Part shown: positions 1-9,247 of the stretch, piece after piece
Position numbering within the stretch: position 1 is the first letter of the stretch
How the letters are laid out: the number at the start of each line of letters is the position of its first letter
Origin: Alisma plantago-aquatica
Taxonomy: Eukaryota > Streptophyta > Magnoliopsida > Alismatales > Alismataceae
Direction of reading: 5' to 3'
DNA: 64,000 nt
Assembly (NCBI GenBank): GCA_963693085.1
Contig: OY856409.1
Span: 1,170,301,249 to 1,170,365,248, forward strand
Translations under genes and position numbers: made by a program
Notes under the pieces: model-generated
Told to the model about the DNA's origin: nothing
Databases searched by the model: none
Seen by the model: only the letters and a program-made list of their open reading frames with translations

Positions 1-1104
1 TTAGAGGGAGCTTCACGAGTAGAGGAAGTAAGGCAAGTTCATCCCTGAGGGCACAAGGGAAGAATTGACAGTTGCTCTTGGTAACCCAGAGCATCCTGGA
101 TGTGTTAGGGGTGCAGGCACTAGTGTGGGCATAAAAGCGTTCTTTGGGCCATCACAACACAAACATGTCCCAAAAGTGGGTTTATCAAATGTTGAGGTAA
201 CCTATTCTTTTTTAGAATGTTATTTCAAAAGGGAATTCAATAATCAAAAGCTAGCATTTCTTTTTTCTACGTATAGGTATATGAGTTAATTAATAAGAGA
301 ATCCAAGAAGCAATGGTGAAGTGGCAGGCTGCCACTCAGACAGGTGATGTGGCATGCCACTCTTCTCCTACTGCAGAGGTTGGGAGTAATCCTGTAGACT
401 CACCTAGCACGTCCACTGTAAGTATTTTTATGACATTGTAGCTAGTCTTTTCAAGATGATATGTTTATGTATATATGTATATAACATTCTTTACGTAAAT
501 TTGTAGGGGTTGAAGCCATGCCATCTAAAAAGTTAAGAATTTATCGTTACAGAGGCTGAGGCTTACCCACCCCTTCTAGGGGATATGTTTCATGGGACTC
601 CAGTACCAGATGGTGCGGTTTGTGTGAGCATGATACATATACTCCCCAATTGGAGGGATCTTCCATTGCCATATGCCCACCCAGATTCTGAAATGCTTGG
701 TGAAGCAGAAGGCAGAGTGATATTGTGGCCTAAAACGGATGTCATCTATACTAATATTGTATGGTAAATTTACATTACATTAATTTTTTAGTGTGTATAT
801 ATGAGTCAATTGATCTAAAATTATATATACAGGTCAAAAGGAAGACACCCACTACATCTCGGCCTCCACCTCCACCTCCTAAAGTACCTAGTTGGCTTCC
901 AAGGGACCTATACGCCTTGTTAGGTCCTAATTGTAGGGGTATGGCAGTATGTATAGGTGAACATAACCCAAATTGTCCTATAAATGTTTCTATTCCAGAG
1001 GATGCTGCAACTGAATCATACGATAACAATCTATTTATTCAAAATATTTTGGAGTTGTTTCATTATGATTGGCTGAATACATCTATGATAGAGTTATGGA
1101 TATG
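1..1104 (+). pseudogene. N-terminal exons of the CACTA ORF2 protein (transposase-24-like region)
   Basis: This is the front part of the CACTA protein whose C-terminal half is an Ulp1-like protease. I read exons at about 1-196 (containing ALGNPEHPGCVRGAG, a form typical of plant CACTA proteins), 277-417 (INKRIQEAMVKWQAAT), 507 to about 765 (GTPVPDGAVCVSM, then GRVILWPK) and 833-1104 (a proline run, then VPSWLPRDLYALLGPNC). GT and AG bound most introns: GTAAGT at 418, and acceptors before 277, 507 and 833. Stops occur in frame near the window start (codons in 1-31) and near 535, so the copy is probably damaged, or those stretches are non-coding. The start lies outside the window. The role in transposition is unproven. 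Confidence 0.7.
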
Positions 1105-1249
1105 GTGAGATCTTGTTTATACATCTATATACCTTGTTTTATATACAGTGATCTAGTTTCTTATATATTAATGCATACATAATACATGTTTTGCGGCCAC
1201 TTACACAAAATCTGTAAAGATTTTTTATTTTTCCATGTTGGATTTCTAG

Positions 1250-2205
1250 TTCCATGTTTGATCAGTCTTGTAGATAAAGACCCTTCATCAGTTACCTCAT
1301 ACTGCTCTGCTGCTTTTAAATATTTTGGTAAAAAAAAGAAGACGGTGATAATAGCTCCATTCAATGTTGAGTAAGTTTACTTTACTTATAATTTGGACTT
1401 AAGAAAATTACATTTTTATTGTGGATTTTGAGTTATTAATTTTTAACTTTCTTACCTCTAGTGGTAGGCATTGGGATTTACTGGTTATTGTCCCCAAGAC
1501 GTTCACTGTTTATAATTTAGATCCGGTGGGGAAGGAATTGGACACATTATATGGACACCCAATGAAAAGGTCATTATTCACATGAGAAAAATTTCATATT
1601 TTTATATCCGTTAACATATGTTATTACATTACTATTTAATTATGCAATTTAATGTGTCACATTAACATGTAGGGCTTTAAGAGAGTTCAAAAAATATGGA
1701 GGAAACATCTCCAAGAAAAAAGAAATAGTTACTAATTTGGGAGAATGTGAAAGTAATTTCTCGACTCCAATGTATATATTATTTATGTGAATTCTGCTTG
1801 TTTGTATTATTGAACATTTTGTATGTTTCAATTTATAGTGTGCTAAACAAGACAACGGTTGGGCATGTGCATACTATGTGATGCGATATATGGATCTAAT
1901 TATCAAACATGCTGCAATGGAAATCGATACCATACAACAAGTATTATATATAGTCTTATTAGATAATATGAAATATATCAATCTTATTATATATTATTAA
2001 TTATATATATACGTCATTCTCTTTGCAGGTGTTTAAAACTAGTGAATTCACTACAGGTGAAAAGTTAATAGATGTACATACTCCCTATACGATGTAAGAA
2101 TTAGATGATGTAAGAGAACAATGGGCAAAAGCCTTACAAGTAGTGGGAATTTTTTATTATGATTGGGATACTGATGACGATAATGACGATGATGATAATA
2201 ATAAA
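1250..2205 (+). pseudogene. Ulp1-like cysteine protease (peptidase C48) exons of CACTA-1
   Basis: Exons at about 1250-1370, 1462-1569, 1673-1752, 1839-1940 and 2029-2205 spell a C48 (Ulp1/SENP) fold. The catalytic His is in GRHWDLLVIVPK, the Asp in YNLDPVG, the oxyanion Gln in KQDNGW and the nucleophile Cys in GWACAYYVMRY. All four are intact. Clear splice signals include GTAAGT at 1371 and TTTGCAG before 2029. In the last exon a TAA at 2095-2097 interrupts ...PYTM/ELDDVREQWAKAL, where family members normally read through, so the copy is likely truncated there. Ulp1 proteases cut SUMO-like conjugates. Many plant CACTA and MULE elements carry such domains, but what they do for the transposon is not settled. 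Confidence 0.82.
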
Positions 2206-2640
2206 GTATGGTATTTCTAAACTTTGTTCTCATAATTATTTTTGTATTTGATGACATGTGAATGAATTTTTCTGAATTGTCATATGTGTGAATGTGAAGA
2301 TGACCAATACATGAATGTTTCTACATGTGTCTGAATGTAAAAATAGATGAAATGAATGGAACTGCAGGTTGCTAAATGTGTGTGAAAATGGAGGAAATTT
2401 GAAATGGAACTACTGGTTTCTACATGTGTGTGTTGAAAAATAATATGAATTAAATGTGCTTATACATGTGTGTGATCATAAATTGTTGTTCATCTTGTTA
2501 ATTTCGTAGGTTTGTGGCTTGTTGTTGGCTGATATCAATCAATGTTGTAAACCTGTAGTCAGAACTAAACTGCAAATTTTGCATCCTACTGACCAGCCAC
2601 ACAGTAGGCCTGCAAACTGATAAGAAAAAAAAATCAGAAC
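2206..2640 (+). other. 3' non-coding region of CACTA-1
   Basis: AT-rich DNA between the last protease exon and the subterminal repeats. It contains several TGTGTGAATG/ACATGTGTGTG-like strings (about 2280-2480), but I see no open frame or known domain. Confidence 0.5.
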
Positions 2641-2647
2641 ATAGGCG

Positions 2648-3080
2648 TCAGTTATTAGTATAAAACTGACAACAAAGACATACATTGTCAGTTATTAACA
2701 AAAAACCGACATCTATGTGGCTAGGTACAACGGTCATGCTGGGAAGAACGGTCGTGGTGGGGAGGGATATGGCGTCGGTTATTAGTATAAAACCGACGTC
2801 TTTATCTAGATATAGTGTCATTATATATACAAATCGATGCCGATGGTGCCCTTCCTGGAGTGTTTTATTGGTGGAGGGAAGGGTTATGACGTCTATTTTT
2901 GTGAAACACTGATGTATTTGACATGGATATAGTGTCAGTTTTATTAAATGATCGACTCCTATAGTGCCCTAATTGGTGCGTTTTTGGTGGCGAGAACGGT
3001 TATGGTATCGGTGTTAAAACTGACGTTGATGGTTTTGACTTTTAGCGGCGCCTACTTGAGTGTCGCTTTGAAACTGACAC
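2648..3080 (+). repeat. Subterminal inverted-motif array of CACTA-1
   Basis: The motif GTCRGTT followed by an AT spacer and AACYGAC recurs as short hairpins at 2648-2670, 2688-2710 and 2774-2797. Degenerate copies lie at about 2935-2955, 3008-3026 and 3062-3080. Dense subterminal motifs of this kind are the usual binding sites for the CACTA TNPA-type protein. Here each site is itself a near-perfect palindrome with an ATTAGTAT-like loop. Confidence 0.8.
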
Positions 3081-3107
3081 CAAAGGCCTTAAATAACTGA
3101 CACTAAA

Positions 3108-3126
3108 GGTCGAACCTATACTAGTG
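3108..3126 (+). repeat. 3' terminal inverted repeat of CACTA-1
   Basis: Read on the reverse strand it starts CACTAGTATAGGTTCGACC, with the diagnostic CACTA end. TAG follows directly at 3127-3129. Confidence 0.8.
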
Positions 3127-3587
3127 TAGGGTCCCTAAAGATAAATAATATAGATGTCTAAGGCTACTCTTTCCTAAAAGCATACTATTTTAAACAATTC
3201 ATATCAGCTCAGGCCAGGCCGGTATCATATGGATTCAGGATTCCTCGTAAACCAAGCTAGTGGTACGGAGGAAAATCTTGCCAGCCCCTGAACCCTGATC
3301 CTTTCTAGACACCTTTTCTTTCAACTTCATATCCTAGTAGTTTCCTAAAGGCCAAGCTAAACCACCTCAAGTTACTATGGTTACTTATGCATCTTTTAGT
3401 TGTAAGTATTTTAGGGGTCTGTTCATCAATATTCTTATGTGAAACTACATGATCCTCAATCAACCCTTCATCATGTATTTATCAACTCTAGGGAAAACAT
3501 GTCACTTAAAGATAAGGCAAGTATTCTAACTAGGGAGAAAAAATTGAAATAGTCAGATTCTAACTACCATGGGCTCTGATACCATGT
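3127..3587 (-). mobile_element. Leader (5' internal end) of LTR retrotransposon F
   Basis: Element F reads on the minus strand. This is its untranslated leader, lying between its LTR (right) and the CACTA-1 end (left). It contains the primer site and the leader block described separately (3236-3313). The rest of F lies beyond CACTA-1, outside the window, so F's coding class cannot be read. No open frame is visible here. Confidence 0.7.
3572..3584 (-). promoter_or_regulatory. Primer binding site of element F (tRNA-Met initiator)
   Basis: On the minus strand it reads TGGTATCAGAGCC, a full match to the common plant initiator tRNA-Met primer site. It lies 3 bases inside the LTR end. Confidence 0.88.
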
Positions 3588-4555
3588 TGTAAGGAGGCAG
3601 GATCACCCCCTTACTACAAAATTTTGAAGAAATAACACACACTCCAAACACACTCAAAGGTATTTTGGAATAGGTATAAATTTTCCAAATTATTATAATG
3701 ATATGAAAAAGACCAATGTGTAGCAGTAGAATAAAAATAACTGACTATAATCAACTTTCATAGAAGATTACACAAGTACATCAAAATCTCCCATTAGGGT
3801 TTACAACAAGATAAAAAAAAGGATCTCGATAGAGGGAAGTCTAAACTACTTCAAATCTTATGTCCAGAGCAACATCTCCAAGTGCTAGGTCCATGCCCAA
3901 AGCTATGTTCTCCTGATTCAAATTAATAGCTTGTCCTAACCTGGGTGGTTGGGAGAGCACCCAACAAAAGGGAAAGGAAACACAATATGTGTCAAAATAT
4001 TGAACAAGTATAAAAGATAACGATAACATTGAAGCATAAATATATGTATTCATCACATGATGAGAGGGATAAAACGATGTGGCATATAAAAATAGATTCT
4101 TGCCAAAAACCAACAAATAATAATGAATTCCATGAATGATCAATATTGGACTACATTAACTAAGTAAGGTTGAGGAACCTACAGGACCTTAACCTATAGG
4201 TGAGGGGAGAATTAATACATTCCCAATCACCTACGCATATTTTTATAAGGGGGAGAATAAGACATTACCCAAGGCAAATTAACACATGCCCTACTATGGG
4301 TGGTTATACATAAGTACCACTACTATAGAGAAATAGTCAAATAAACCATCATGCCTAAGAAGTAGCAAATTGGCAAGATAAATAGTCATATAATTGCAAT
4401 ATGGTAGTGGGGTTCCAAGACCCATGAAATAAAATAGCAATACTAATTTTGAGGCAAGTACATCAAAAGATTCATGAGTAGGGGAAACTAGGTTCAATAA
4501 AGCCTCGTTAGGAAAAGTAAGGTTGGTTCACAAGTATCCCAACTAAAGGGTTAGA

Positions 4556-4733
4556 TATGCACATACACAAAGAGGGATTACACATACATAAAGAGAGATT
4601 GAACATATATAAAGAGGGATTACACATATGTAAAGAGAGATTGCACATACATGAATAGGGTTTGCACATACATGAATAGGGATTGCACATACATAAAGAG
4701 GGATTGCACATACATAAAGAGAGATTGCACATA
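4556..4733. repeat. 21-bp minisatellite, about 8.5 copies
   Basis: The unit is close to CACATACATAAAGAGGGATTG, repeated in tandem inside LTR F with point differences (TACATGAATAGGG variants). Because 21 is a multiple of 3, the minus strand stays open as a run of MCNPSLC-like heptads. I regard that as a by-product, not a gene. Confidence 0.9.
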
Positions 4734-5198
4734 ACTCTCATATAATTTCAACTACCAACATTCATCACTTTATTGATTCCAAGACCAACTTCTCCTATTC
4801 CAATGTATAACAGTGTATTAGGGTATCTTATATGTATTAATGTAAAGCAAACCCATATTTTTAAATTTTTGCACAAAACTTTGATTTAGACTTTTAAAAC
4901 ATAACGATTGATCTAGTTAGGTTCTTATGATTAAGAAAACATATAATTTTGCATAGTTTGGAGTTATGAAGGTTAAAGTGTATTTTTGGTTATTTTTAGG
5001 TATTTGATTTGTTTTCGAAAAAATCTTTTCGAAAAAACTCCAAACAAAACCTTAGAACTATTATTGTTAGAAAGAGAATGTTTTTTTGGAGTTCAAAACA
5101 TATTTTATTTTTATTTTTGGACAAGGGAATAAATAGTTATGAATTTCTCAAAACTGACCAATAGAAAAATGCCATATCATCAAACTGATCAAGATAAG

Positions 5199-5201
<3 letters not shown>

Positions 5202-5232
<31 letters not shown>
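5202..5232. repeat. (AG)n microsatellite
   Basis: About 15 uninterrupted AG units inside LTR F. Confidence 0.95.
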
Positions 5233-5235
<3 letters not shown>

Positions 5236-5922
5236 CACCATTTGACCCAAGATCATGGTTTGGAGTTTCAAAGGTAACCAAGCCATATCTTCTAGAGAAG
5301 GTAAAACAACAAGAAACCAAAACCCTAGAAGAACATGGTAAATAGAAATGGAGATCATCGATTTTAAACATAGAAGCATGAGTTTTAAGCATGTAGCAAG
5401 CAATATATGAGAAGGGGGTTACAAAACTCACCTCTAGGGAAGGTGGAAAGGTCCAATAAGTAAGGTTCCCAAGCTTAGAGAGCCTGGTTTCTCCAACAAA
5501 GCTCCTATCTCGAACAAGAAGCACCTTGTCCACTTTAGAGGTGAAAAATCCTAACAAAAGAACATGGAGATGGGGTGTTTAAGGGCTCTAGGTGGGGTTT
5601 CACCATGGAATACCGTGGTCTGACCTGGAGGAAGGTGGAAGGAAGACTAAAAGTATGAAAATAGGGAAGGAAAGGAGGATACTTACTAGTTTTGGTCAAA
5701 ATCACCAAGGAGCAACTTAAGAAATCCTAAATAGAGAAATTTGGAACCTTAGGAGCCTTCTTCACCAAGTTAGGCACCCTAATTTACCTTGGGACAACAA
5801 CTTCGTAGCCAACTATAAAAGGAATGATTCTCTAAGATAGAGGAAAGAAAGGAGATCAAGATTTTTTGAATTGGGAGTTGGGAAGGGGTAGATATGGCTA
5901 AATAAAGAAAGAGGTCAAGTAT

Positions 5923-6124
5923 GAGGTGTCTATGAGACTTTCCATGTGTCATGTATAAGGGTGCCCATGGACATGCAAGCCTTTATGGATAAGGAAGAAG
6001 TCAAGAATGAGGTGTCAAGTTCCTTTCCATGTGTCCAATGCTAAGGGTGCCCATGGACATGCAAGACTTTATGGATAAGGAAGAAGTCAAGCATGAGGTG
6101 TCCATGGAGCGTTCCATGTGTCCT
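5923..6124. repeat. 86-bp tandem repeat, about 2.4 copies
   Basis: Units start with GAGGTGTC at 5923, 6009 and 6095, exactly 86 bp apart. They share TTCCATGTGTC, AAGGGTGCCCATGGACATG and GATAAGGAAGAAGTCAAG. It lies near the outer end of LTR F. Confidence 0.85.
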
Positions 6125-6625
6125 TCGCCTACAAATTTCATGGCCATATAAGAGGAAAGCTCATAGAGGCTTCTTTAATATCAAATGTCAGTTTATGGAC
6201 ACTTATAGGTCATACCAAACGACCTCCAATCAAAGAAATAACCCCATTGGTTGATAGCTTCTAAAGATAAGCTTGTTTATAAAGAGGAAATCCCTAAAAT
6301 GTCCTTGGAAAGAAACACCTTAGAACCAAGGTGCAAGTAGGTTCCGCATGGTTTAAAAACTCAAGAATGGTAAGGGAATATCTAAATATTATAACGCATG
6401 TGGCAATTTATAAAGAAAACCTCGGAATTAGGTAAATTGCACAAAAGTCCAAAATGTACATATAATTGCATAACTTGCACATACAACATCCAAATTGGAC
6501 CAAACTTGAAACTTCATCTTGTCTCATGATTTCAAAACACCTCACAATTTTAGATTAAGGTTTAGAGTACTTAATTATGATAGTTAAGCTTGTTTAATAC
6601 ATTAAATAAGGTTTGGGGCCTTACA

Positions 6626-7400
6626 TTTCTAACATGAATTTATTTACGATTGTTCCACTTAAGCGGCGATTTTACATTTAAGATCCTTAAATAAGATTTC
6701 ACTAAGATATTTCTACATAAATCCTTTCATTGGTATAATTTTTAAACAAATGTTCACCAAACCACTATAAATTCTACAATTTAAGCATCAAGGCCAAAAA
6801 GGATAGAAATGATAGTAAAATATTGGGAAAGGGACAAAAAGAGAATATGTCAAAGTTTTGGTATGTTACATAGACCCTGCATGCATGTATCCTCATGCAA
6901 TCTAACATGTAAAATTAATAGGAAATATGGGATAATTAACAAATTATATGACACTAGAATGTAGCTCGTCCTTTATTAATTAGAAATTTAAAATAATAGG
7001 ATGTTGTATTGTCGAACCATAGAACATACATGTAATATTTGAATGCTAAATTTATGTGCACAAATGTCTTGTTCTGTAAATGACCTTGCTATATATAAAA
7101 CCACATCAACCACCTTTACCTAGAGCATTGCATGTTCTTTCTCTTACTTTTCCGATACAGCTTGAAGCAACTACACTACTTCTTGTTTAAGCTACTTAGA
7201 CTATTTTTAATATTTATATGTACCTATATAATAGTGATCAATGAGACAAACCAAAATTTATAGTAGATAAAGTAAACACATAGAAAAAGGGACAATACAT
7301 ATCATAATTTAGATGCAAAAGAATTATTTAATGCTTCAAAATTCCCACTCTATTACTACTTGAATATATTTAGGCATACTCATACAAATTAGAGGAATAA
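6626..7400. other. AT-rich DNA, probably upstream CACTA-2 sequence
   Basis: Lies between the outer end of LTR F and the first readable TNP2 residues. I see no domain or RNA gene. By position it should be part of CACTA-2, whose 5' half would lie on the far side of F. Confidence 0.35.
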
Positions 7401-7860
7401 AATGCCCCTAAAAACTCAACACTACCATGTACTCATGCAAAGGGTACTAGTTGTTGAAGGTAAGAAGTCATGTTCCTAAGAATGTTTTGGTTATGCTTCT
7501 ATAAAATGAACTTACTATAATCAACTTTGGACAAAATAAATAATTATAGAAGATTTAAAATAGATATAGAAAGACACTACATTTACACTTTGCCAATTGG
7601 AGCAATCTTCTCATCATCTTTATTAACTATAATGATGCCCTTGACTATCCATTTAGTCATCAAGGCTCAAATTGTAGGAGCATCTCATTTTCCTTGGATG
7701 TATCTAGTTGAAAGAAACCTAAAACTTTAAAGAGATATGTATCTAATAAGGCTAATTTGGATTTAAATGCACACCCAAAGAATTGGGATCGTGTTTGGAT
7801 ATAAATTAATTATAGTTTTAGTGGTTGGAGAGCATAATTGAAGGTTAACTACTAGTGTAA
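7401..7860 (+). pseudogene. TNP2-like CACTA transposase remnant (DUF4218 region)
   Basis: A first segment from about 7401 reads LKTQHYHVLMQRVL, matching the conserved LK-HD-HVLMQ stretch of TNP2. After a gap with an intron-like or damaged joint, 7527-7730 reads TLPIGAIFSSSLLTIMMPL, then TIHLV, then PWMYLVERNLKL. This matches the TNP2 region that normally has LTVHLV and RWMYPFERY. TAA/TAG stops follow at once. TNP2 is the catalytic transposase of CACTA elements. Only about 110 degenerate codons remain, so it cannot be active. It sits on the same strand as the CACTA-type end at 30831, and together they define CACTA-2. Confidence 0.72.
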
Positions 7861-8395
7861 GTATCAACCTGACATGGACAAGATGGTGCATGAAATTTCT
7901 AAGATCCTTGTACTGACCGTGAACAATTTTTAGCCTTATATGAGATGTGAAAAAAATCTAAAAAGACTAGTGTGAACATCATTTGATTTCATATATGTTG
8001 TTTGACCTAAGCTTATATACGAGATCTTCTATTTGGTGATTCGGGAGAATTTTGAGGGGAAAAAAAGCAACCGGACTGCAAAGTCTCATAAACTAGCATT
8101 GTTGCAAATTGTCCTCAAAATCTTGTTTGGCATGGATATCGAAAAATGAACTTGTAGAATGGATATCATGTGACAATGTTGGTGGCATGTTATATGTTTT
8201 TCCAATTATCAGTCAAACATTGAGTATAATTTAGAGTGTAATTCCTTATTAATTATCCAAGGAAAATATACTTTTGCAACATAATTTCCTAGTTCTCCTT
8301 TTTGTATGTTTGTCCTATAGAATACTATAGGTGATAGTGCATTCTATTCACAATATCAGATAATTAAGTCTACAAGGTAGAGGAAGTAGACACAA
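7861..8395 (+). other. Degenerate CACTA-2 interior up to the element A insertion
   Basis: Only short open stretches with stops are visible downstream of the TNP2 remnant. The host sequence resumes at 30204 after A. Reading across the junction, without A and one TSD copy, gives a short open stretch (VEEVDTISVTPMKVEELKQR) that I cannot assign. No other feature is seen. Confidence 0.4.
8391..8395. repeat. Left target-site duplication of element A (CACAA)
   Basis: CACAA directly precedes the TGTTACAACC start of the left LTR and recurs at 30199-30203 directly after the right LTR. This fixes the limits of element A. Confidence 0.85.
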
Positions 8396-9228
8396 TGTTA
8401 CAACCTCAATTTTGCATATGTTTTCACAATTGAATTGTAAAGATTTTGTGAATATGGACTTAATTGAAAAGGTTGTATGCTTTGCTTCAAAAGATGGATT
8501 TCTTTGAAAATCTCCCTTTTTATAGGAATTTCATAGTTTCTATTATTAGATTAATCCAATAATGGACATAAAAGAGAAGATAAGAAGAAAAGTCTAAATA
8601 AAAGGAAAAGATACAAGATAATGGATATTAAGCAAAGTAATTATGAGAAATACAAAGAAATATCTAGAAAGTGGAATTAATGGCCACAATCAAATAAATT
8701 TCGTTTCTCTGTGATTTCTAATAAAAGAAATATGAAAAAAGGAAAAAGGAAATGAAAGATAAAGAGAAATCCTTGAAAAGAAATATCTTAATAAAGAAAT
8801 AAGTAAGATAATGAAAAATGAAGAATGTAGATGCATCTAGAAGGATGATAAGTATCCTTAAAAGGGAATTTAGAAATCTTAGGATTTCTTGGGATCCAAG
8901 GAGTCCCAATGAATAAGAAGAAAGAGAAAATGCAAAATAATACAAAATAAGCGGATAATGTGACACATAATTAATGAATTTGTGGTATTATTAAAAAGAG
9001 GTACTTTCTTCTATGAGGAAGTATAATTTTGTGGCCAAGGGATTAAAATCCAAGTACAAAGAGAATAAAAGAGGTAATTTTCAAATTCCTAATATCTAAA
9101 GAATATAGAATATCAAAGAGATATTTAAGAGAGAGAGAAGATTGCTTCTTAATGAAGGAATATGGTTTCCTATTGGGAAAGGGTCTTGGATCTCGTGGAT
9201 GAGCATCCTAGGGCTTTTCTACCCACCC

Positions 9229-9240
9229 CTATATAAGTGG
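9229..9240 (+). promoter_or_regulatory. LTR promoter TATA box, element A left LTR
   Basis: CTATATAAGTGG lies at the U3/R boundary. The right LTR copy is CTATATAAGGGG at 27853-27864, and element B has the same motif in both LTRs on the minus strand (11609-11620 and 19338-19349). Start-site position is inferred at about 25-35 bases downstream. Confidence 0.65.
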
Positions 9241-9242
9241 TA

Positions 9243-9247
9243 GAACC
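9243..9247. repeat. Left target-site duplication of element B (GAACC)
   Basis: GAACC precedes B's TGTAACAACC end and recurs at 20278-20282 right after B. The intact right LTR of A has a single GAACCC at this place (27867-27872), which confirms the insertion. Confidence 0.92.

Larger units (their letters stand above)
1..3126 (+). mobile_element. CACTA-1: 3' part of a CACTA (En/Spm) DNA transposon
   Basis: The stretch holds the last exons of a CACTA-type second gene, about 0.45 kb of non-coding DNA, subterminal inverted motifs and a terminus that reads CACTAGTATAGG on the reverse strand. It ends at 3126 and is followed by TAG (3127-3129), which could be one copy of the usual 3-bp target duplication. 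The 5' end and the TNP2 gene lie left of the window. The element abuts the internal leader of LTR retrotransposon F, so it probably inserted into F. The CACTA terminus and gene content are seen; the insertion order is inferred. Confidence 0.85.
3588..6625 (-). mobile_element. 5' LTR of retrotransposon F, about 3.04 kb
   Basis: The stretch begins TGTAAGG and ends CCTTACA, a perfect 7-base terminal inverted repeat, and begins next to the primer site. Its partner LTR is not in the window, so the outer boundary at 6625 rests on the terminal repeat alone. It holds a 21-bp minisatellite, an AG microsatellite and an 86-bp tandem repeat (separate entries). No coding sequence is recognisable. Confidence 0.7.
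8396..9247 (+). mobile_element. Element A left (5') LTR, first part (U3)
   Basis: Matches 27029-27870 of the right LTR base for base with scattered substitutions (about 5% by eye over the first 120 bases). It ends at the GAACC copy used by element B. It contains the TATA box at 9229-9240. Confidence 0.9.

Noticed and set aside
4508..4741. Cys-rich repeat protein
   Set aside because: A by-product of a 21-bp minisatellite inside an LTR; no start context or relatives seen.
5137..5557. Open frames with Ser-Leu and Arg-Glu repeats
   Set aside because: They read through the AG microsatellite in LTR F, with no domain outside it.
8360..8395. Possible CACTA-2 exon interrupted by element A (continuing at 30204)
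   Set aside because: The joined open stretch is only about 20 codons before a stop and matches nothing I can name; noted in the feature list but not called a gene.
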